Counted from the stretch's first letter, positions 32,109 through 42,107 are shown. The stretch is DNA of 64,000 nucleotides from Rodentibacter myodis (GCF_001999305.1 NZ_MLHQ01000010.1:62001-126000), one strand, 5' to 3'. The notes: generated from the letters alone by a model not told the origin. Translations and numbers: made by a program.

Positions 32109-33275
32109 TTACACTCCTTTCGCTGCATTCACTACGGCTTGGGCAGCTTCTTGCAGACTGTTTGCCGCAATCAGATTCACCCCACTTTCCGATAAAATTT
32201 TTCTGCCTAATTCGGCGTTTGTGCCTTCCAAGCGTACCACCACCGGAACGGAAATCCCAATTTCCCGTACCGCAGCAATAATGCCATCGGCAATCAGATC
32301 ACAGCGTACAATTCCGCCAAAGATATTCACCAAAATGGCTTTCACCGCTTTATCCGTAAGGATAATTTTAAACGCCTCGGTAACTCGTTCTTTTGTCGCT
32401 CCACCGCCTACATCAAGGAAATTTGCCGGATTTCCGCCATAAAATTTGACAATATCCATTGTCCCCATTGCAAGCCCTGCACCATTCACCATACAGCCAA
32501 TATCGCCCTCTAACGCCACATAATTGAGCTGATGTTTTTCCGCCTCGGCTTCACGTAAATCACTTTGACTTAAATCACGCAGTGCGAGTAAATCCTTATG
32601 GCGGAAAACGGCATTATCATCAATCGCCATTTTGGCATCTAAACAAATCAAATTTCCTTCTTTGGTGATCACAAGGGGATTGACTTCCAACAAAGCCAGA
32701 TCTTTTTCAACAAATAATTTGGCAAGTTGCACAAAAATATGGCTGAACTGTTTATTTTGCTCCCCACTTAAACCCAGTTTAAAGGCAAGCGCTCGCCCCT
32801 GATACGGCATACCACCGAATAACGGATCAATGGCAATTTTATGGATTAAATGTGGTGTATCCCGTGCCACATCTTCAATATTCATTCCACCGGCGGAAGA
32901 CGCCATAAAAATAATTTTTTGTGAGGAACGATCGATCACAGCACCAAGATAAAGTTCTTTTTCAATATTACAGGTTTCTTCAACATAAATACGATGAACC
33001 GGCTGACCTTGCTTATCCGTCTGAAAAGTCACCAAGCGGTTACCTAGCCATTGATTTGCAAATGCTCGGGCTTCTTCTTCATTATGGATGAGTTTTACCC
33101 CTCCCGCTTTGCCGCGACCGCCTGCGTGTACCTGACATTTGGCAATCCAAGTCTCACCATTGAGCTGAAAAAGTGCCATTGCCGCTTCATCTGCCGATTG
33201 GCAAACAATCCCCTCGCTTACCGGCAAATGATATTCTTTAAATAGCTGCTTTGCTTGATATTCGTGTAGGTTCAT
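32109..33275 (-). CDS. sucC: Succinyl-CoA ligase beta subunit
   Basis: Nucleotide-binding beta subunit, 388 residues from [12 protein letters not shown], with AGGGGAAC before the ATG; E. coli SucC is 388. The open frame continues 49 codons further upstream through a repeat hairpin, but that part is not SucC-like. ATP-grasp motifs [14 protein letters not shown] and [17 protein letters not shown], plus [13 protein letters not shown] at the C-terminal side. Confidence 0.96.
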   Translation of the reverse strand: MNLHEYQAKQLFKEYHLPVSEGIVCQSADEAAMALFQLNGETWIAKCQVHAGGRGKAGGVKLIHNEEEARAFANQWLGNRLVTFQTDKQGQPVHRIYVEETCNIEKELYLGAVIDRSSQKIIFMASSAGGMNIEDVARDTPHLIHKIAIDPLFGGMPYQGRALAFKLGLSGEQNKQFSHIFVQLAKLFVEKDLALLEVNPLVITKEGNLICLDAKMAIDDNAVFRHKDLLALRDLSQSDLREAEAEKHQLNYVALEGDIGCMVNGAGLAMGTMDIVKFYGGNPANFLDVGGGATKERVTEAFKIILTDKAVKAILVNIFGGIVRCDLIADGIIAAVREIGISVPVVVRLEGTNAELGRKILSESGVNLIAANSLQEAAQAVVNAAKGV

Positions 33276-33391
33276 AAGTTCCCCTATGTTTTCATTTCTA
33301 AAAGTATGTCGCCAATACATAAAAAATAACGCGAATGGTAGAGATTCCACGCTTGGTGTCCTTAACATTAATCTATCGATTTTATTGATAC

Positions 33392-33411
33392 GGACGCGAG
33401 GCATCGCGTCC
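33392..33411. repeat. Perfect hairpin GGACGCGA-GGCA-TCGCGTCC
   Basis: An 8-bp perfect inverted repeat with a GGCA loop, in the 246-nt gap between sucC and sucB. Its GC content contrasts sharply with the AT-rich surroundings, and no T run follows on either strand, so it looks more like a dispersed repetitive element than a terminator. Only this copy is seen in the window. Confidence 0.5.
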
Positions 33412-33489
33412 CTACCAATCACGTTATATTACATTTGATATTATCGCTGTTTAACAATAAATCCTAAGGAAAATAACACCATAAAAAAC

Positions 33490-33518
33490 AAAAGTGCGAT
33501 CAAATTGACCGCACTTTT
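33490..33518 (-). terminator. sucAB terminator from an imperfect USS pair
   Basis: AAAAGTGCGATCAA faces TTGACCGCACTTTT with one mismatch in the stem, followed on the minus strand by TTTGTTTTTTAT, just after the sucB stop. Confidence 0.78.
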
Positions 33519-33521
33519 CCG

Positions 33522-34751
33522 CTAAATTTCCAATAATAATCTTGTTGGATCTTCCAATAAGTCTTTAATCGCCACGAGGAAACCCACAGATTCTCGACCG
33601 TCAATTAAACGGTGATCATAAGACAACGCCAAATACATCATTGGGCGAATCACCACTTCACCATTAAGGGCAATTGGACGTTCTTTAATGGCGTGCATTC
33701 CTAAAATTGCACTTTGCGGCGGATTGATAATTGGCGTGGACATCAAAGAGCCAAAAACACCGCCATTGGTGATCGTGAAATTACCGCCGGTTAAATCTTC
33801 CACCGTTAATTTGCCATCCCGACCTTTTTCCGCCAAGGCTTTAATTTGCTTTTCAATTTCCGCCATACTGAGTTTGTCGCAGTTGCGTAACACCGGTGTG
33901 ACCAAACCGCGCGGTGTCGAAACCGCAATGCTAATATCAAAATAGTTGTGGTACACAATATCATCGCCGTCAATGGACGCATTCACTTCCGGATAACGCT
34001 TTAAGGCTTCTACAACCGCTTTAATATAAAAGGACATAAAACCTAAACGCACGCCGTGTTGTTTTTCAAATTTTTCACCGTATTGTTTACGCAAGTGCAT
34101 TATCGGCTGCATATCCACTTCATTGAAGGTGGTGAGCATTGCCGTGCTGTTTTTCGCCTCTAATAAACGTTCGGCAATGCGTTTGCGTAAACGGGTCATC
34201 GGCACACGTTTTTCGGAACGGGAACTGTACGCCACCGTGCTAATGGTATTTTGCTCCGTTGCCATTGCCTGTTTTGCTTTTTGCGCATCACGTTTTGCCA
34301 TTTCCCGTTCAATATCTTCACGGGTTAAACGTCCCCCCACACCGGAACCTTGAATTTGGGTGGCATCAAGATCGTGTTCTGCCAATAAACGGCGAACCGC
34401 AGGGCTTTGATCGGCAGCATTATTATGGCTGTTTTCAATTGCTGATTTTTGACGATCTGCCGGCGTGGCTTCATTCGCTTCTTTTACCGTGGCGGAGCTT
34501 AGATCACCCGCTTGAGCGGTGGAAAGTTTAGCGAGAATTTGTTTGCTTACCACGGTTGCCCCTTCGGCTTCTAAAATATCGGTAATCACCCCATCTGCTT
34601 GCGCCGGTACTTCCAACACCACTTTGTCCGTTTCAATTTCGACTAACACTTCGTCACGTTTTACCGCCTCGCCCACTTTTTTATGCCAAGTTGCCACTGT
34701 CGCATCGGCAACAGATTCAGGTAAATCGGGAACAAGAATTTCGATTGTCAT
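33522..34751 (-). CDS. sucB: Dihydrolipoyl succinyltransferase (E2 of 2-oxoglutarate dehydrogenase)
   Basis: E2 core of the 2-oxoglutarate dehydrogenase complex, 409 residues. Lipoyl domain with the modified lysine in [14 protein letters not shown] (about residue 44). E1/E3-binding domain at [33 protein letters not shown]. Catalytic domain ending in [16 protein letters not shown]. Follows sucA by 101 nt in the same direction. Confidence 0.96.
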   Translation of the reverse strand: MTIEILVPDLPESVADATVATWHKKVGEAVKRDEVLVEIETDKVVLEVPAQADGVITDILEAEGATVVSKQILAKLSTAQAGDLSSATVKEANEATPADRQKSAIENSHNNAADQSPAVRRLLAEHDLDATQIQGSGVGGRLTREDIEREMAKRDAQKAKQAMATEQNTISTVAYSSRSEKRVPMTRLRKRIAERLLEAKNSTAMLTTFNEVDMQPIMHLRKQYGEKFEKQHGVRLGFMSFYIKAVVEALKRYPEVNASIDGDDIVYHNYFDISIAVSTPRGLVTPVLRNCDKLSMAEIEKQIKALAEKGRDGKLTVEDLTGGNFTITNGGVFGSLMSTPIINPPQSAILGMHAIKERPIALNGEVVIRPMMYLALSYDHRLIDGRESVGFLVAIKDLLEDPTRLLLEI

Positions 34752-34852
34752 ATTAATTTCCTTTCGTTCTTTACAGAAATCTATCTCAAATTCCGATCTT
34801 TCCTTTTTTAGAAAAGATCGGGTTAAAAAACACTTTTAATGTTGACCGCACT

Positions 34853-37660
34853 TTATAAAGTCAAAGCATCTTCTACCAATTGTTTTTGCTGTTTGGTATG
34901 CAACGACATATAACCCACCGCCGGTGAAGCTGAAGCAGGGCGACCTGCATATTTCAATTTCACTTCTTCGGGAATGGAGCTTTCAAAATTATGTTTACAA
35001 CTATACCAAGCACCTTGGTTGAGCGGTTCTTCCTGACACCATACATAATCTTTTACGTGGGCGTAAGGCTCAAGGGCTTTTTTCACATCATCGTGCGGAT
35101 AAGGATAAAGCTGTTCGATACGAATAATTGCCACATCCGTTTGATTATTCGCACGGCGTTGTTCCAATAAATCGTAGAATACTTTACCGGAACACATTAC
35201 AACCCGTTTTACGCCTTTCGGATCGAGTTCATCCACTTCTCCGATCACGGTTTGGAATGCACCGTTGACCAATTCATCTAAACTTGATACGGCTAATGGA
35301 TGGCGCAATAAGGATTTTGGCGAAATCGCAATTAATGGACGGCGCATTTTTCGCAATGCCTGACGGCGTAACATATGGTAAACCTGTGCCGGTGTGGATG
35401 GAATACACACCTGCATATTCTGCTCTGCACATAGTTGTAAATAACGCTCTAAACGGGCGGAGGAATGTTCCGGTCCTTGTCCTTCGTAACCGTGTGGTAA
35501 TAACATCACTAAGCCACACATTCTGCCCCATTTTTGTTCACCGGAGCTGATAAATTGGTCAATCACAATTTGTGCGCCATTGGCAAAATCACCAAATTGT
35601 GCTTCCCAAATGGTGAGCGTTTTCGGATCGGCAGTGGCATAACCATATTCAAAGGCAAGCACGGATTCTTCCGATAAAACGGAATCCCATACTTCAAAAC
35701 GTCCTTGATTTGCGTGTAAATGCGTAAGCGGAACATAACCCGTACCATCATTTTGATTATGCACTACGGCGTGGCGGTGGAAGAATGTCCCCCGTCCGGC
35801 ATCTTCACCGGATAAACGTACATTCACGCCTTCATCAAGCAGTGTGGCATACGCCATCGTTTCCGCCATTCCCCAATCCAACAATTTTTCGCCTTGATAC
35901 ATCGCTTTGCGATCATTGTAAATTTTTTCAACGCGAGGATGGGCGCGTAAACTTTCAGGATATTCACACACGCGTTTGGCAAGCGTGATGAAACGATCTT
36001 GTGGGAACTTGCTTTCATAAGGCGCTGTCCAGTCGTAGTTGAGATACTGCAACCAATCCATTTTTGCGGTATCCATTTCACGCCATTCCGCCAACACACG
36101 ATCGCCATTATCTAAGGCATCACGATATAGATTCATCATTTCCGTTGCCTGATCTTCGCTAATCACGCCTTCTGCCACTAAACGATCGGCATATACTTTG
36201 CGTGGTGTCGGGTGTTTTTTGATGATGCTATACATCATTGGCTGGGTTGCGAGCGGTTCATCCGCTTCATTATGACCGTGACGGCGATAGGAAATAAGAT
36301 CAATAAAAATATCGCGTTTAAACAAATTGCGATATTCCACCGCCATTCGTGCGGCAAAGGCTACGGCTTCCGGCTCATCTCCATTGACGTGGATAATCGG
36401 TGCTTGGATCATTTTTGCAATATCGGTGCAGTATTCGGTGGAACGGGTATCATTTGGATTTGAGGTGGTAAAACCAATTTGGTTATTGATCACAATCCGA
36501 ATTGTGCCGCCTACCGTATAGCCACGTGCATTGGACATATTTAAGGTTTCTTGCACAACACCTTGTCCTGCCACCGCAGAATCGCCGTGTACCGTTACCG
36601 CCAACACCTGTGAACGTTGGGTATCATTTTTCTTGGTTTGACGGGAACGCACCGCCCCAATTACCACCGGACTGACAATTTCTAAATGCGAAGGATTAAA
36701 AGCAAGGGTTAAATGCACGTGGTGATCACCCACTGCAAAATCAGAAGAAAAACCTTGGTGATATTTCACATCGCCGGTGCGATCTCCTGAATGTTTACCG
36801 GCAAATTCATCAAATAAATCTTCAGGTTTTTTACCCAATACGTTTACCAACATATTCAAACGTCCGCGGTGTGCCATTCCCATCATCACATCTTTTACGC
36901 CTAATTTACCAGCGTGACGGATGATCTCTTTCATTAATGGGATGAAGGCATCACTTCCTTCCAAAGAAAAACGTTTTGCTCCCGGGAATTTAGCCCCCAG
37001 ATAACGTTCCAATCCATCTGCGGCAGTCAATTCATTGAGAAAATTAATTTTCTCATCGTTGGTAAAGAGCGGTTGATTTAAGCGGCTTTCCAATTTTTCT
37101 TGCAGCCACATTTTTTGTTCCATATCCTGCACGTGCATAAATTCCAAGCCAATCGCCCCACAGTAGGTTTCTTTCAGCATTTCATTTAATTCGGCAAGTT
37201 TAATATTATCGCGTTTGTAAACGTAGTGATTGATATTAAAGGTTTCGTTGAGATCTTGTTCGGTAAAACCGTGATAGTGATAATCTAATTCAGGCACGCT
37301 GGACACTTTCCAACGGTAATAATTAAGCGGGTCAAGTTTGGCTTCCAAATGACCTCGGAAGCGGTAAGCATTAATAAATTGAAGCACTTTAACCAGTTTT
37401 GCACTCGCCTCAGGGTCAATGATTGTGACCGCCTCGGTCGTATTTTCTCGGGCTAAGCGGCGGAAATAATCACGTACCGGCGAATGTGCCTGCTCCGGTG
37501 CAGTGGATTTCGGCAACAAATCAAAGGTACTACGCCAACTCTCATCAATTGAGGCGGGATCATCCAAATAACGTTCATATAACTCTTCAATATAGGCTTG
37601 ATTCGCCCCTCCTAATGAGGTTGTCGCTAACCATTCATCAAAGGTTTTGTTTTGCTGCAT
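34853..37660 (-). CDS. sucA: 2-oxoglutarate dehydrogenase E1 component
   Basis: Thiamine-diphosphate E1 decarboxylase, 935 residues from MQQNKTFDEWL with AGAGGTAAAT upstream; the open frame extends 15 codons further without an RBS. Key segments: MGMAHRGRLNMLVNVLGK, the ThDP motif HVNGDEPEAVAFAARMAVEYR, and the transketolase-like C-terminal half (GEDAGRGTFFHRHAVVH, LLPHGYEGQGPEHSSARLERYL). All are intact. Confidence 0.97.
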   Translation of the reverse strand: MQQNKTFDEWLATTSLGGANQAYIEELYERYLDDPASIDESWRSTFDLLPKSTAPEQAHSPVRDYFRRLARENTTEAVTIIDPEASAKLVKVLQFINAYRFRGHLEAKLDPLNYYRWKVSSVPELDYHYHGFTEQDLNETFNINHYVYKRDNIKLAELNEMLKETYCGAIGLEFMHVQDMEQKMWLQEKLESRLNQPLFTNDEKINFLNELTAADGLERYLGAKFPGAKRFSLEGSDAFIPLMKEIIRHAGKLGVKDVMMGMAHRGRLNMLVNVLGKKPEDLFDEFAGKHSGDRTGDVKYHQGFSSDFAVGDHHVHLTLAFNPSHLEIVSPVVIGAVRSRQTKKNDTQRSQVLAVTVHGDSAVAGQGVVQETLNMSNARGYTVGGTIRIVINNQIGFTTSNPNDTRSTEYCTDIAKMIQAPIIHVNGDEPEAVAFAARMAVEYRNLFKRDIFIDLISYRRHGHNEADEPLATQPMMYSIIKKHPTPRKVYADRLVAEGVISEDQATEMMNLYRDALDNGDRVLAEWREMDTAKMDWLQYLNYDWTAPYESKFPQDRFITLAKRVCEYPESLRAHPRVEKIYNDRKAMYQGEKLLDWGMAETMAYATLLDEGVNVRLSGEDAGRGTFFHRHAVVHNQNDGTGYVPLTHLHANQGRFEVWDSVLSEESVLAFEYGYATADPKTLTIWEAQFGDFANGAQIVIDQFISSGEQKWGRMCGLVMLLPHGYEGQGPEHSSARLERYLQLCAEQNMQVCIPSTPAQVYHMLRRQALRKMRRPLIAISPKSLLRHPLAVSSLDELVNGAFQTVIGEVDELDPKGVKRVVMCSGKVFYDLLEQRRANNQTDVAIIRIEQLYPYPHDDVKKALEPYAHVKDYVWCQEEPLNQGAWYSCKHNFESSIPEEVKLKYAGRPASASPAVGYMSLHTKQQKQLVEDALTL

Positions 37661-37696
37661 ATTTACCTCTAAATATCTGCTGGATTGAGTGCGCCC

Positions 37697-37702
37697 ATTA
37701 TA
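37697..37702 (-). promoter_or_regulatory. sucA -10 hexamer
   Basis: A consensus TATAAT on the minus strand, 36 nt upstream of the sucA ATG. No clear -35 hexamer is visible, which fits activator dependence together with the CRP-like site at 37752. Confidence 0.6.
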
Positions 37703-37751
37703 CATAGGATTACGCGTGAGAAAATGCTTAGCGGGGAGTTTGTTACAAATT

Positions 37752-37767
37752 TGTGATCTAGCTCAAC
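37752..37767. promoter_or_regulatory. CRP-like site upstream of sucA
   Basis: TGTGA-TCTAGC-TCAAC matches TGTGA-N6-TCACA at 8 of 10 positions. Its centre lies about 70 bp upstream of the predicted sucA start point, a position used by class I CRP promoters. Confidence 0.5.
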
Positions 37768-37794
37768 AATATTTTTAACTTAAATTTTTAGCCA

Positions 37795-37826
37795 TAACAA
37801 AAAGCCCGATAATGTTATCGGGCTTT
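37795..37826 (-). terminator. comEA terminator
   Basis: AAAGCCCGATAA / TTATCGGGCTTT with a 2-nt centre, followed on the minus strand by TTTGTTATG. It lies 30 nt past the comEA stop and insulates sucA from upstream transcription. Confidence 0.85.
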
Positions 37827-37855
37827 CGGAAAGTGCGGTCAAAAATACGCTATTT

Positions 37856-38425
37856 TTAGAAGGTTAAATAAGGTGCGATTTTCTCAATAGTAGTCTCGCC
37901 CAAACCTTCAATTTTTGATAATTCGGCGGCATTTTTAATTTTGCCGACTTGGTTACGATAATCAATGATGGCTTGCGCCTTTTTCTCACCGATACCGGAA
38001 AGTTTTTGTAAAGTTTGTGCATCCGCCTTATTGATATTCACTTTTGCACTTGAAGCAATTTTCTCTTTTGTTGCCGTTGCTTTTTCTTTCGCAGAATTTA
38101 ATTTTTCATTCGCTTTCTCTTTCATTGAAGAAGAATCGGAAGATTTCATCGATTTGGCTTTTTCTTTTACCGTTTCTACTTTTTCTTTCGCCATCGTTTT
38201 AGCGGATTTCATTGAATCCATTGTTTCTTCTTTCGTGGTGGCGACTTTCTCCATTGCACCTATTTTCTCTGCCATCACACTTTCTTTTGGGCTTTGAACC
38301 ATTGAATTGGCACTGTTTGCCGCCTCTTTTTTAAAAGTTGAAAGTGGATTTTCATTCGCCAATGCCCCACCGGAAACGGCAATTGCAAGTGCGGTCAAAC
38401 TCAGTAAAGATTTTAAAGATTTCAT
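37856..38425 (-). CDS. comEA: ComEA-like competence protein with a long charged linker
   Basis: Periplasmic DNA-binding protein for natural transformation. 189 residues: signal peptide (1-23), an Ala/Lys/Glu/Met/Ser-rich low-complexity stretch (about 30-125) with repeated KEK and MKS elements, and a C-terminal tandem helix-hairpin-helix domain (VNINKADAQTLQKLSGIGEKKAQAIIDYR, about 127-189). The HhH domain is typical ComEA. Haemophilus ComEA-like proteins known to me are shorter, near 110 residues, so the linker is the unusual part; it may span peptidoglycan. Fits the USS-rich genome. Confidence 0.85.
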   Translation of the reverse strand: MKSLKSLLSLTALAIAVSGGALANENPLSTFKKEAANSANSMVQSPKESVMAEKIGAMEKVATTKEETMDSMKSAKTMAKEKVETVKEKAKSMKSSDSSSMKEKANEKLNSAKEKATATKEKIASSAKVNINKADAQTLQKLSGIGEKKAQAIIDYRNQVGKIKNAAELSKIEGLGETTIEKIAPYLTF

Positions 38426-38485
38426 AAAAAACTCCTATTATTGTATTGATTTGTCAAAAGACGCTACTAGGACAGCACCTTCAAA

Positions 38486-38501
38486 AATGAGTTCAATCGC
38501 A
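38486..38501 (-). promoter_or_regulatory. Possible CRP-S (Sxy-dependent) site upstream of comEA
   Basis: On the minus strand TGCGA-TTGAAC-TCATT fits the CRP-S pattern (TGCGA half-site instead of TGTGA) on one side and 3 of 5 on the other. It is centred about 68 nt before the comEA start. Competence genes of H. influenzae use such sites. Confidence 0.35.
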
Positions 38502-38512
38502 TTATTTTAAGG

Positions 38513-38609
38513 CAAAAAAAAGTGCCTCGGGAAAGGCACACTCGGAAAGCAAAATAAATGTCGGCTATTAAAATAGCACTTGTTTTTGGTGCGTTAAAAA
38601 TACCTTTAT
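38513..38609 (-). ncRNA. Candidate CRP-linked small RNA between mdh and comEA
   Basis: A 306-nt gap carries its own signals on the minus strand: a CRP-like site at 38643-38658, a -10-like CATAAG at 38617-38622, an inner hairpin GCTATT/AATAGC at 38564-38577, and a strong terminator GTGCCT/AGGCAC with a T8 tract at 38513-38541. Predicted transcript about 97 nt. The mdh terminator at 38685 separates it from mdh. No good ORF is present. Its identity to any known sRNA is not established. Confidence 0.45.
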
Positions 38610-38642
38610 CAAAAAACTTATGCAAATACCAATATTCAAATT

Positions 38643-38658
38643 TGTGAACTAAGTCACG
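38643..38658. promoter_or_regulatory. CRP site upstream of the candidate small RNA
   Basis: TGTGA-ACTAAG-TCACG matches the CRP consensus at 9 of 10 positions. It is centred about 41.5 bp upstream of the predicted RNA start, and more than 200 bp upstream of comEA. Confidence 0.55.
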
Positions 38659-38684
38659 GTTTTTCTTAAAATTTTTACATTTCA

Positions 38685-38711
38685 AATAAAAAAGGCACTT
38701 ATTTGTGCCTT
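38685..38711 (-). terminator. mdh terminator
   Basis: AAGGCAC / GTGCCTT stem with a 6-nt loop and a T tract on the minus strand, 21 nt past the mdh stop. Confidence 0.88.
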
Positions 38712-38731
38712 CTTTCATCATAAAATGAGAA

Positions 38732-39667
38732 TTAACCGTTAATAAATTTTTCGCCTAATTCAATATCACCACGTAATGTTGGCAACATTGCTTCTAATGC
38801 CTGTTGTTCAAATTCACTTAATGGGCCGATTGGCAGAATTTCCTCAACACCCTCTTTACCCAAACGAACCGGTTGTGCAAAGAAACGGGCATATTTGCCA
38901 TCGCCTTCTACATAAGTACATTCAACCACTGTCTCTCCACTTAATCCTTTTACAAGGGAACGTGCAAAACGGGCTGCCGCTTGTGCCATCGAAAGGGTCG
39001 CCGATCCACCACCGGCTTTCGCTTCCACCACTTCTGTACCGGCATTTTGGATACGTTTGGTTAATGGTGCGATTTCCTCTGCGTTAAATTCCGCATAAGG
39101 TACTTGGGAAAGCAACGGAAGAATGGTTACACCGGAATGTCCGCCAATAACAGGAACGGTTGTGCGGGAAACATTTAAATTTTTAAGCTCGGCAACAAAA
39201 GTTTCTGAACGAAGAACATCTAAGGTGGTTACGCCAAATAATTTGCGTTTATCATAAACACCGGCTTTTTTCAACACTTCCGCCGCAATTGCAACTGTTG
39301 TATTAACCGGATTCGTAATAATACCAATGCAGGCTTTTGGACAAGTTGCCGCGACTTTTTCAATTAAACCGCGTACGATACCCGCATTGATATTGAATAA
39401 GTCTGAACGATCCATCCCCGGCTTACGGGCAACACCGGCTGAAATTAATACTACATCTGCCCCTTCTAATGCAGGCGTCGGGTCTTCACCTGAAAATCCC
39501 TTCACTTTCACTGCCGTCGGAATATGGCTCACATCTGCCGCTACCCCCGGTGTGACCGGGGCAATATCATATAAAGATAATTCGGTTTCTGCCGGTAATT
39601 GTAATTTCAACAATAATGCCAATGCTTGACCAATACCGCCTGCTGCACCTAACACTGCAACTTTCAT
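38732..39667 (-). CDS. mdh: Malate dehydrogenase
   Basis: NAD-dependent malate dehydrogenase, 311 residues, the LDH/MDH-fold enzyme of gammaproteobacteria. [15 protein letters not shown] dinucleotide loop at the N-terminus, substrate-binding [17 protein letters not shown] with the mobile-loop arginines, the proton-acceptor His in [13 protein letters not shown] (about residue 177). RBS AAGGAGT. Divergent from argR. Confidence 0.97.
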   Translation of the reverse strand: MKVAVLGAAGGIGQALALLLKLQLPAETELSLYDIAPVTPGVAADVSHIPTAVKVKGFSGEDPTPALEGADVVLISAGVARKPGMDRSDLFNINAGIVRGLIEKVAATCPKACIGIITNPVNTTVAIAAEVLKKAGVYDKRKLFGVTTLDVLRSETFVAELKNLNVSRTTVPVIGGHSGVTILPLLSQVPYAEFNAEEIAPLTKRIQNAGTEVVEAKAGGGSATLSMAQAAARFARSLVKGLSGETVVECTYVEGDGKYARFFAQPVRLGKEGVEEILPIGPLSEFEQQALEAMLPTLRGDIELGEKFING

Positions 39668-39750
39668 AAGTACTCCTTATTAAGTAGATTAACTCATCGG
39701 GCAAATTCTAAAAGGTAAATTAACAAATTACAAACAGAGAAATTCAATTA

Positions 39751-39766
39751 TGAGATCTTGCTCAAA
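39751..39766 (-). promoter_or_regulatory. Weak CRP-like site upstream of mdh
   Basis: TGAGA-TCTTGC-TCAAA matches the CRP consensus at 8 of 10 positions, 84 nt before the mdh ATG. E. coli mdh is CRP-controlled, so the site is plausible, but the match is not strong. Confidence 0.35.
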
Positions 39767-39812
39767 TTTCTGACAATAAATCGTTGCTTTTTCAGGCATA
39801 AATGCCATTTTA

Positions 39813-39839
39813 GTTGCATAAATTGAATTTTTATGCAAC
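39813..39839 (+). promoter_or_regulatory. ArgR operator (ARG box) in the argR promoter
   Basis: Inverted repeat GTTGCATAAA / TTTATGCAAC around a 7-nt centre. Within it TGAAT-TTTT-ATGCA fits the ARG-box half-sites TGAAT/ATTCA with one mismatch. It is 34 nt before argR and supports autorepression. Confidence 0.65.
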
Positions 39840-39872
39840 GCTTATGCAGTTTTTACCTAATTTAATATTAAA

Positions 39873-40325
39873 ATGGACAATCTAACAAAAGCATTTAAAG
39901 AACTTCTCGCTCAAGAACGTTTTGCCTCTCAAGGCGAAATTGTAGAAGCATTGAAAAATCTTGGTTTTAGTGGAATCAACCAATCTAAGGTTTCACGAAT
40001 GCTCAGTAAATTTGGTGCAGTGCGCGCCCGCAATACCAAAATGGAAATGGTTTATTGCTTGCCAAACGAACTAAGTGTACCGGCCACCAGCAGCCCACTA
40101 AAAAATCTCGTTTTAGATATTGATTACAATGAAATGTTGGTGGTAATTAAAACCACGCCGGGTGCCGCACAGCTTATCGCCCGTTTACTGGATTCTATTG
40201 GCAAACCTGAAGGCATTCTTGGCACCATTGCCGGTGATGATACTATTTTTGTCGCCCCCACCAGCAATACCCTCATTTCAACACTGATTGAACGTATTCA
40301 AGATCTTTTTGAAAGCTCACTCTAA
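39873..40325 (+). CDS. argR: Arginine repressor
   Basis: Hexameric arginine-responsive repressor, 150 residues. The N-terminal winged helix has [38 protein letters not shown], and the C-terminal oligomerisation and arginine-binding domain has [32 protein letters not shown] and [11 protein letters not shown]. No clear Shine-Dalgarno precedes this ATG, and a slightly different start is possible. The stop overlaps the yfcH ATG by one base. Confidence 0.95.
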   Translation: MDNLTKAFKELLAQERFASQGEIVEALKNLGFSGINQSKVSRMLSKFGAVRARNTKMEMVYCLPNELSVPATSSPLKNLVLDIDYNEMLVVIKTTPGAAQLIARLLDSIGKPEGILGTIAGDDTIFVAPTSNTLISTLIERIQDLFESSL

Positions 40326-41221
40326 TGAAGATTCTTATCACCGGTGGCACGGGATTAATCGGGCAGGCATTAATCCCTACTCTTTTAAATAAACAATATC
40401 ACATTACCGTTTTGACCCGTTCGGAAGAAAAAGCCCGCCAAATCTTGCCACAAAAAACACTGCAATTTTTGACCGCACTTTCCCCCCTTGAAAATTTAGA
40501 TCACTTCGAGGCGGTAATAAATCTTGCCGGCGAACCCATTTTTGCCAAACGCTGGACGGCATTACAGAAAATCAAGCTCTTTGATAGTCGTGTAAAACTC
40601 ACGCAGCAATTAACCAATCTCATCAATAATGGACGCAATCCTCCCCATTTTATTTCCGCTTCGGCAATGGGCATTTATGGCGATCAGGCAAAACGGGTGA
40701 TTACAGAAATAAGCCCCACTGCTCAACACACTTTCACGGCACAACTTTGCCAAAAATGGGAAGATACCGCACGTCAAGTACACACTAAAGTTTGCCTGCT
40801 TCGCACCGGTATGGTGCTTTCTCCTCAGGGCGGGGCATTAGCGAAAATGCTACCACTGTATCAATGGAATTTGGCGGGACGGTTAGGTTCAGGCAAACAA
40901 TATTGGTCGTGGATTGCTTTGGAAGATATGGTGAGAGGTATTGTGTTTTTGCTCGAACACGGCAATTCCGAAGGCGTTTATAATCTGGTTTCACCGCAGC
41001 CGATAACGAATCAATTTTTCAACCAACAACTTTCCCAATCACTAAATCGCTGTGCTTACTTCCCTATCCCTGAATTTACCTTAAAATGGGTTTTAGGCGA
41101 GCGAGCGGGAATGTTATTAGAAAGCCAAAATGCCTTACCGAAATGCTTACTTGAGGCAGGTTTTCGTTTTCAATACGAAAATTTAACGCAATATTTAACC
41201 GCACTTTTTACGAAAAAATAG
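40325..41221 (+). CDS. yfcH: NAD-dependent epimerase/dehydratase-family protein (YfcH, TIGR01777-type)
   Basis: A 298-residue SDR-extended protein of the YfcH family. N-terminal NAD loop ITGGTGLIGQALIP, central INLAGEPIFAKRW and SASAMGIYGD motifs, and a C-terminal DUF1731-like region (ALPKCLLEAGFRFQYENLTQYL). Biochemical role unknown. Coupled to argR through TAATG, and the pair ends in a bidirectional terminator. Confidence 0.88.
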   Translation: MKILITGGTGLIGQALIPTLLNKQYHITVLTRSEEKARQILPQKTLQFLTALSPLENLDHFEAVINLAGEPIFAKRWTALQKIKLFDSRVKLTQQLTNLINNGRNPPHFISASAMGIYGDQAKRVITEISPTAQHTFTAQLCQKWEDTARQVHTKVCLLRTGMVLSPQGGALAKMLPLYQWNLAGRLGSGKQYWSWIALEDMVRGIVFLLEHGNSEGVYNLVSPQPITNQFFNQQLSQSLNRCAYFPIPEFTLKWVLGERAGMLLESQNALPKCLLEAGFRFQYENLTQYLTALFTKK

Positions 41222-41224
41222 CAT

Positions 41225-41264
41225 AAAAAAACGCGCCTTGAAGTTAACAAGACGCGTCTTTTTT
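41225..41264. terminator. Bidirectional terminator between yfcH and yccA
   Basis: ACGCG-C-CTTG pairs with CAAG-A-CGCGT around AAGTTAA, with A and T tracts on both sides, between convergent genes. Confidence 0.82.
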
Positions 41265-41276
41265 CATTCTTTAAAT

Positions 41277-41942
41277 TTAGTCATTATTACTTGAGAAGAT
41301 AGAAAGTAATCTTAATAGACTCAAGAATAAGTTATAAATGGAAACATAAATACTCACGGTTGCACGGATATAATTGGTTTCACCGCCGTGAATAATGTTA
41401 CTGGTTTCATACAAAATCGTCATCGTTGAGAACACCACAAACAATGCACTGATTGCAATTGCCAATGCCGGCATTTGGAAGAAGAAGCTCGCCACCATTC
41501 CAAGTAAAAGAACAATGAAAAGCGCAAACATTGCCGTTGAAAGGAATGACATATCTTTCTTCGTTGTTAGCACATAAGCGGAGCAAGCAAAGAATACGAT
41601 TGCTGTTCCTGCAAACGCTAACATAATGAGATCTTCCATACCGTTTGCCACATACATATTCAAAATTGGCCCAATGGTGTATCCCATAAATCCGGTAAAC
41701 GCAAATGCCGCTAAAATACCGGCAGGGCGATCAGCCAAACGGTTTGTGATGAAAAGTAAGCCGTAAAAGCCCACAAGTAACACAATAATATTCGGATAAG
41801 GTAGGTTCATCGCCATTGAAATATAGGCAACAACCGCTGAAAATGCCATTGTCAGCCCAAGTAAGAAGTAAGTATTACGAAGCACTTTATGAGTGCTTAA
41901 TAAAGATTCACTTCCAGAGTCAACAATAATGCGTGATTGCAT
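41277..41942 (-). CDS. yccA: BAX inhibitor-1 family membrane protein YccA
   Basis: A 221-residue inner-membrane protein with seven hydrophobic segments and the BI-1 signature [36 protein letters not shown] at the C-terminus. E. coli YccA is a substrate and modulator of the FtsH protease. RBS AAGGAGCT. Last chromosomal gene before the prophage. Confidence 0.93.
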   Translation of the reverse strand: MQSRIIVDSGSESLLSTHKVLRNTYFLLGLTMAFSAVVAYISMAMNLPYPNIIVLLVGFYGLLFITNRLADRPAGILAAFAFTGFMGYTIGPILNMYVANGMEDLIMLAFAGTAIVFFACSAYVLTTKKDMSFLSTAMFALFIVLLLGMVASFFFQMPALAIAISALFVVFSTMTILYETSNIIHGGETNYIRATVSIYVSIYNLFLSLLRLLSIFSSNND

Positions 41943-42107
41943 AAAAGCTCCTTAATTGATGTTGGTTAATGCACAAATGCAGGCTGTAAAGTAAGGGCGG
42001 ATAGGTAAAAAGTCAATGCTATAGAAGAAAATTATTTCTCATTTCGTTCAAAAAGAAATCGAAATGAATAAATAAACACCGACCAACACAATTTCTACAT
42101 TTTTTTA

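Noticed and set aside
33276-33422. 147-nt upstream extension of the sucC frame
   Set aside because: It runs through a repeat hairpin and lacks an RBS, and SucC normally starts at MNLHEYQ, which has AGGGGAAC upstream.
38467-38721. 84-codon minus-strand frame between mdh and comEA
   Set aside because: It spans the mdh terminator, the CRP-like site and the second terminator; composition is not protein-like. The signals fit a small RNA better.
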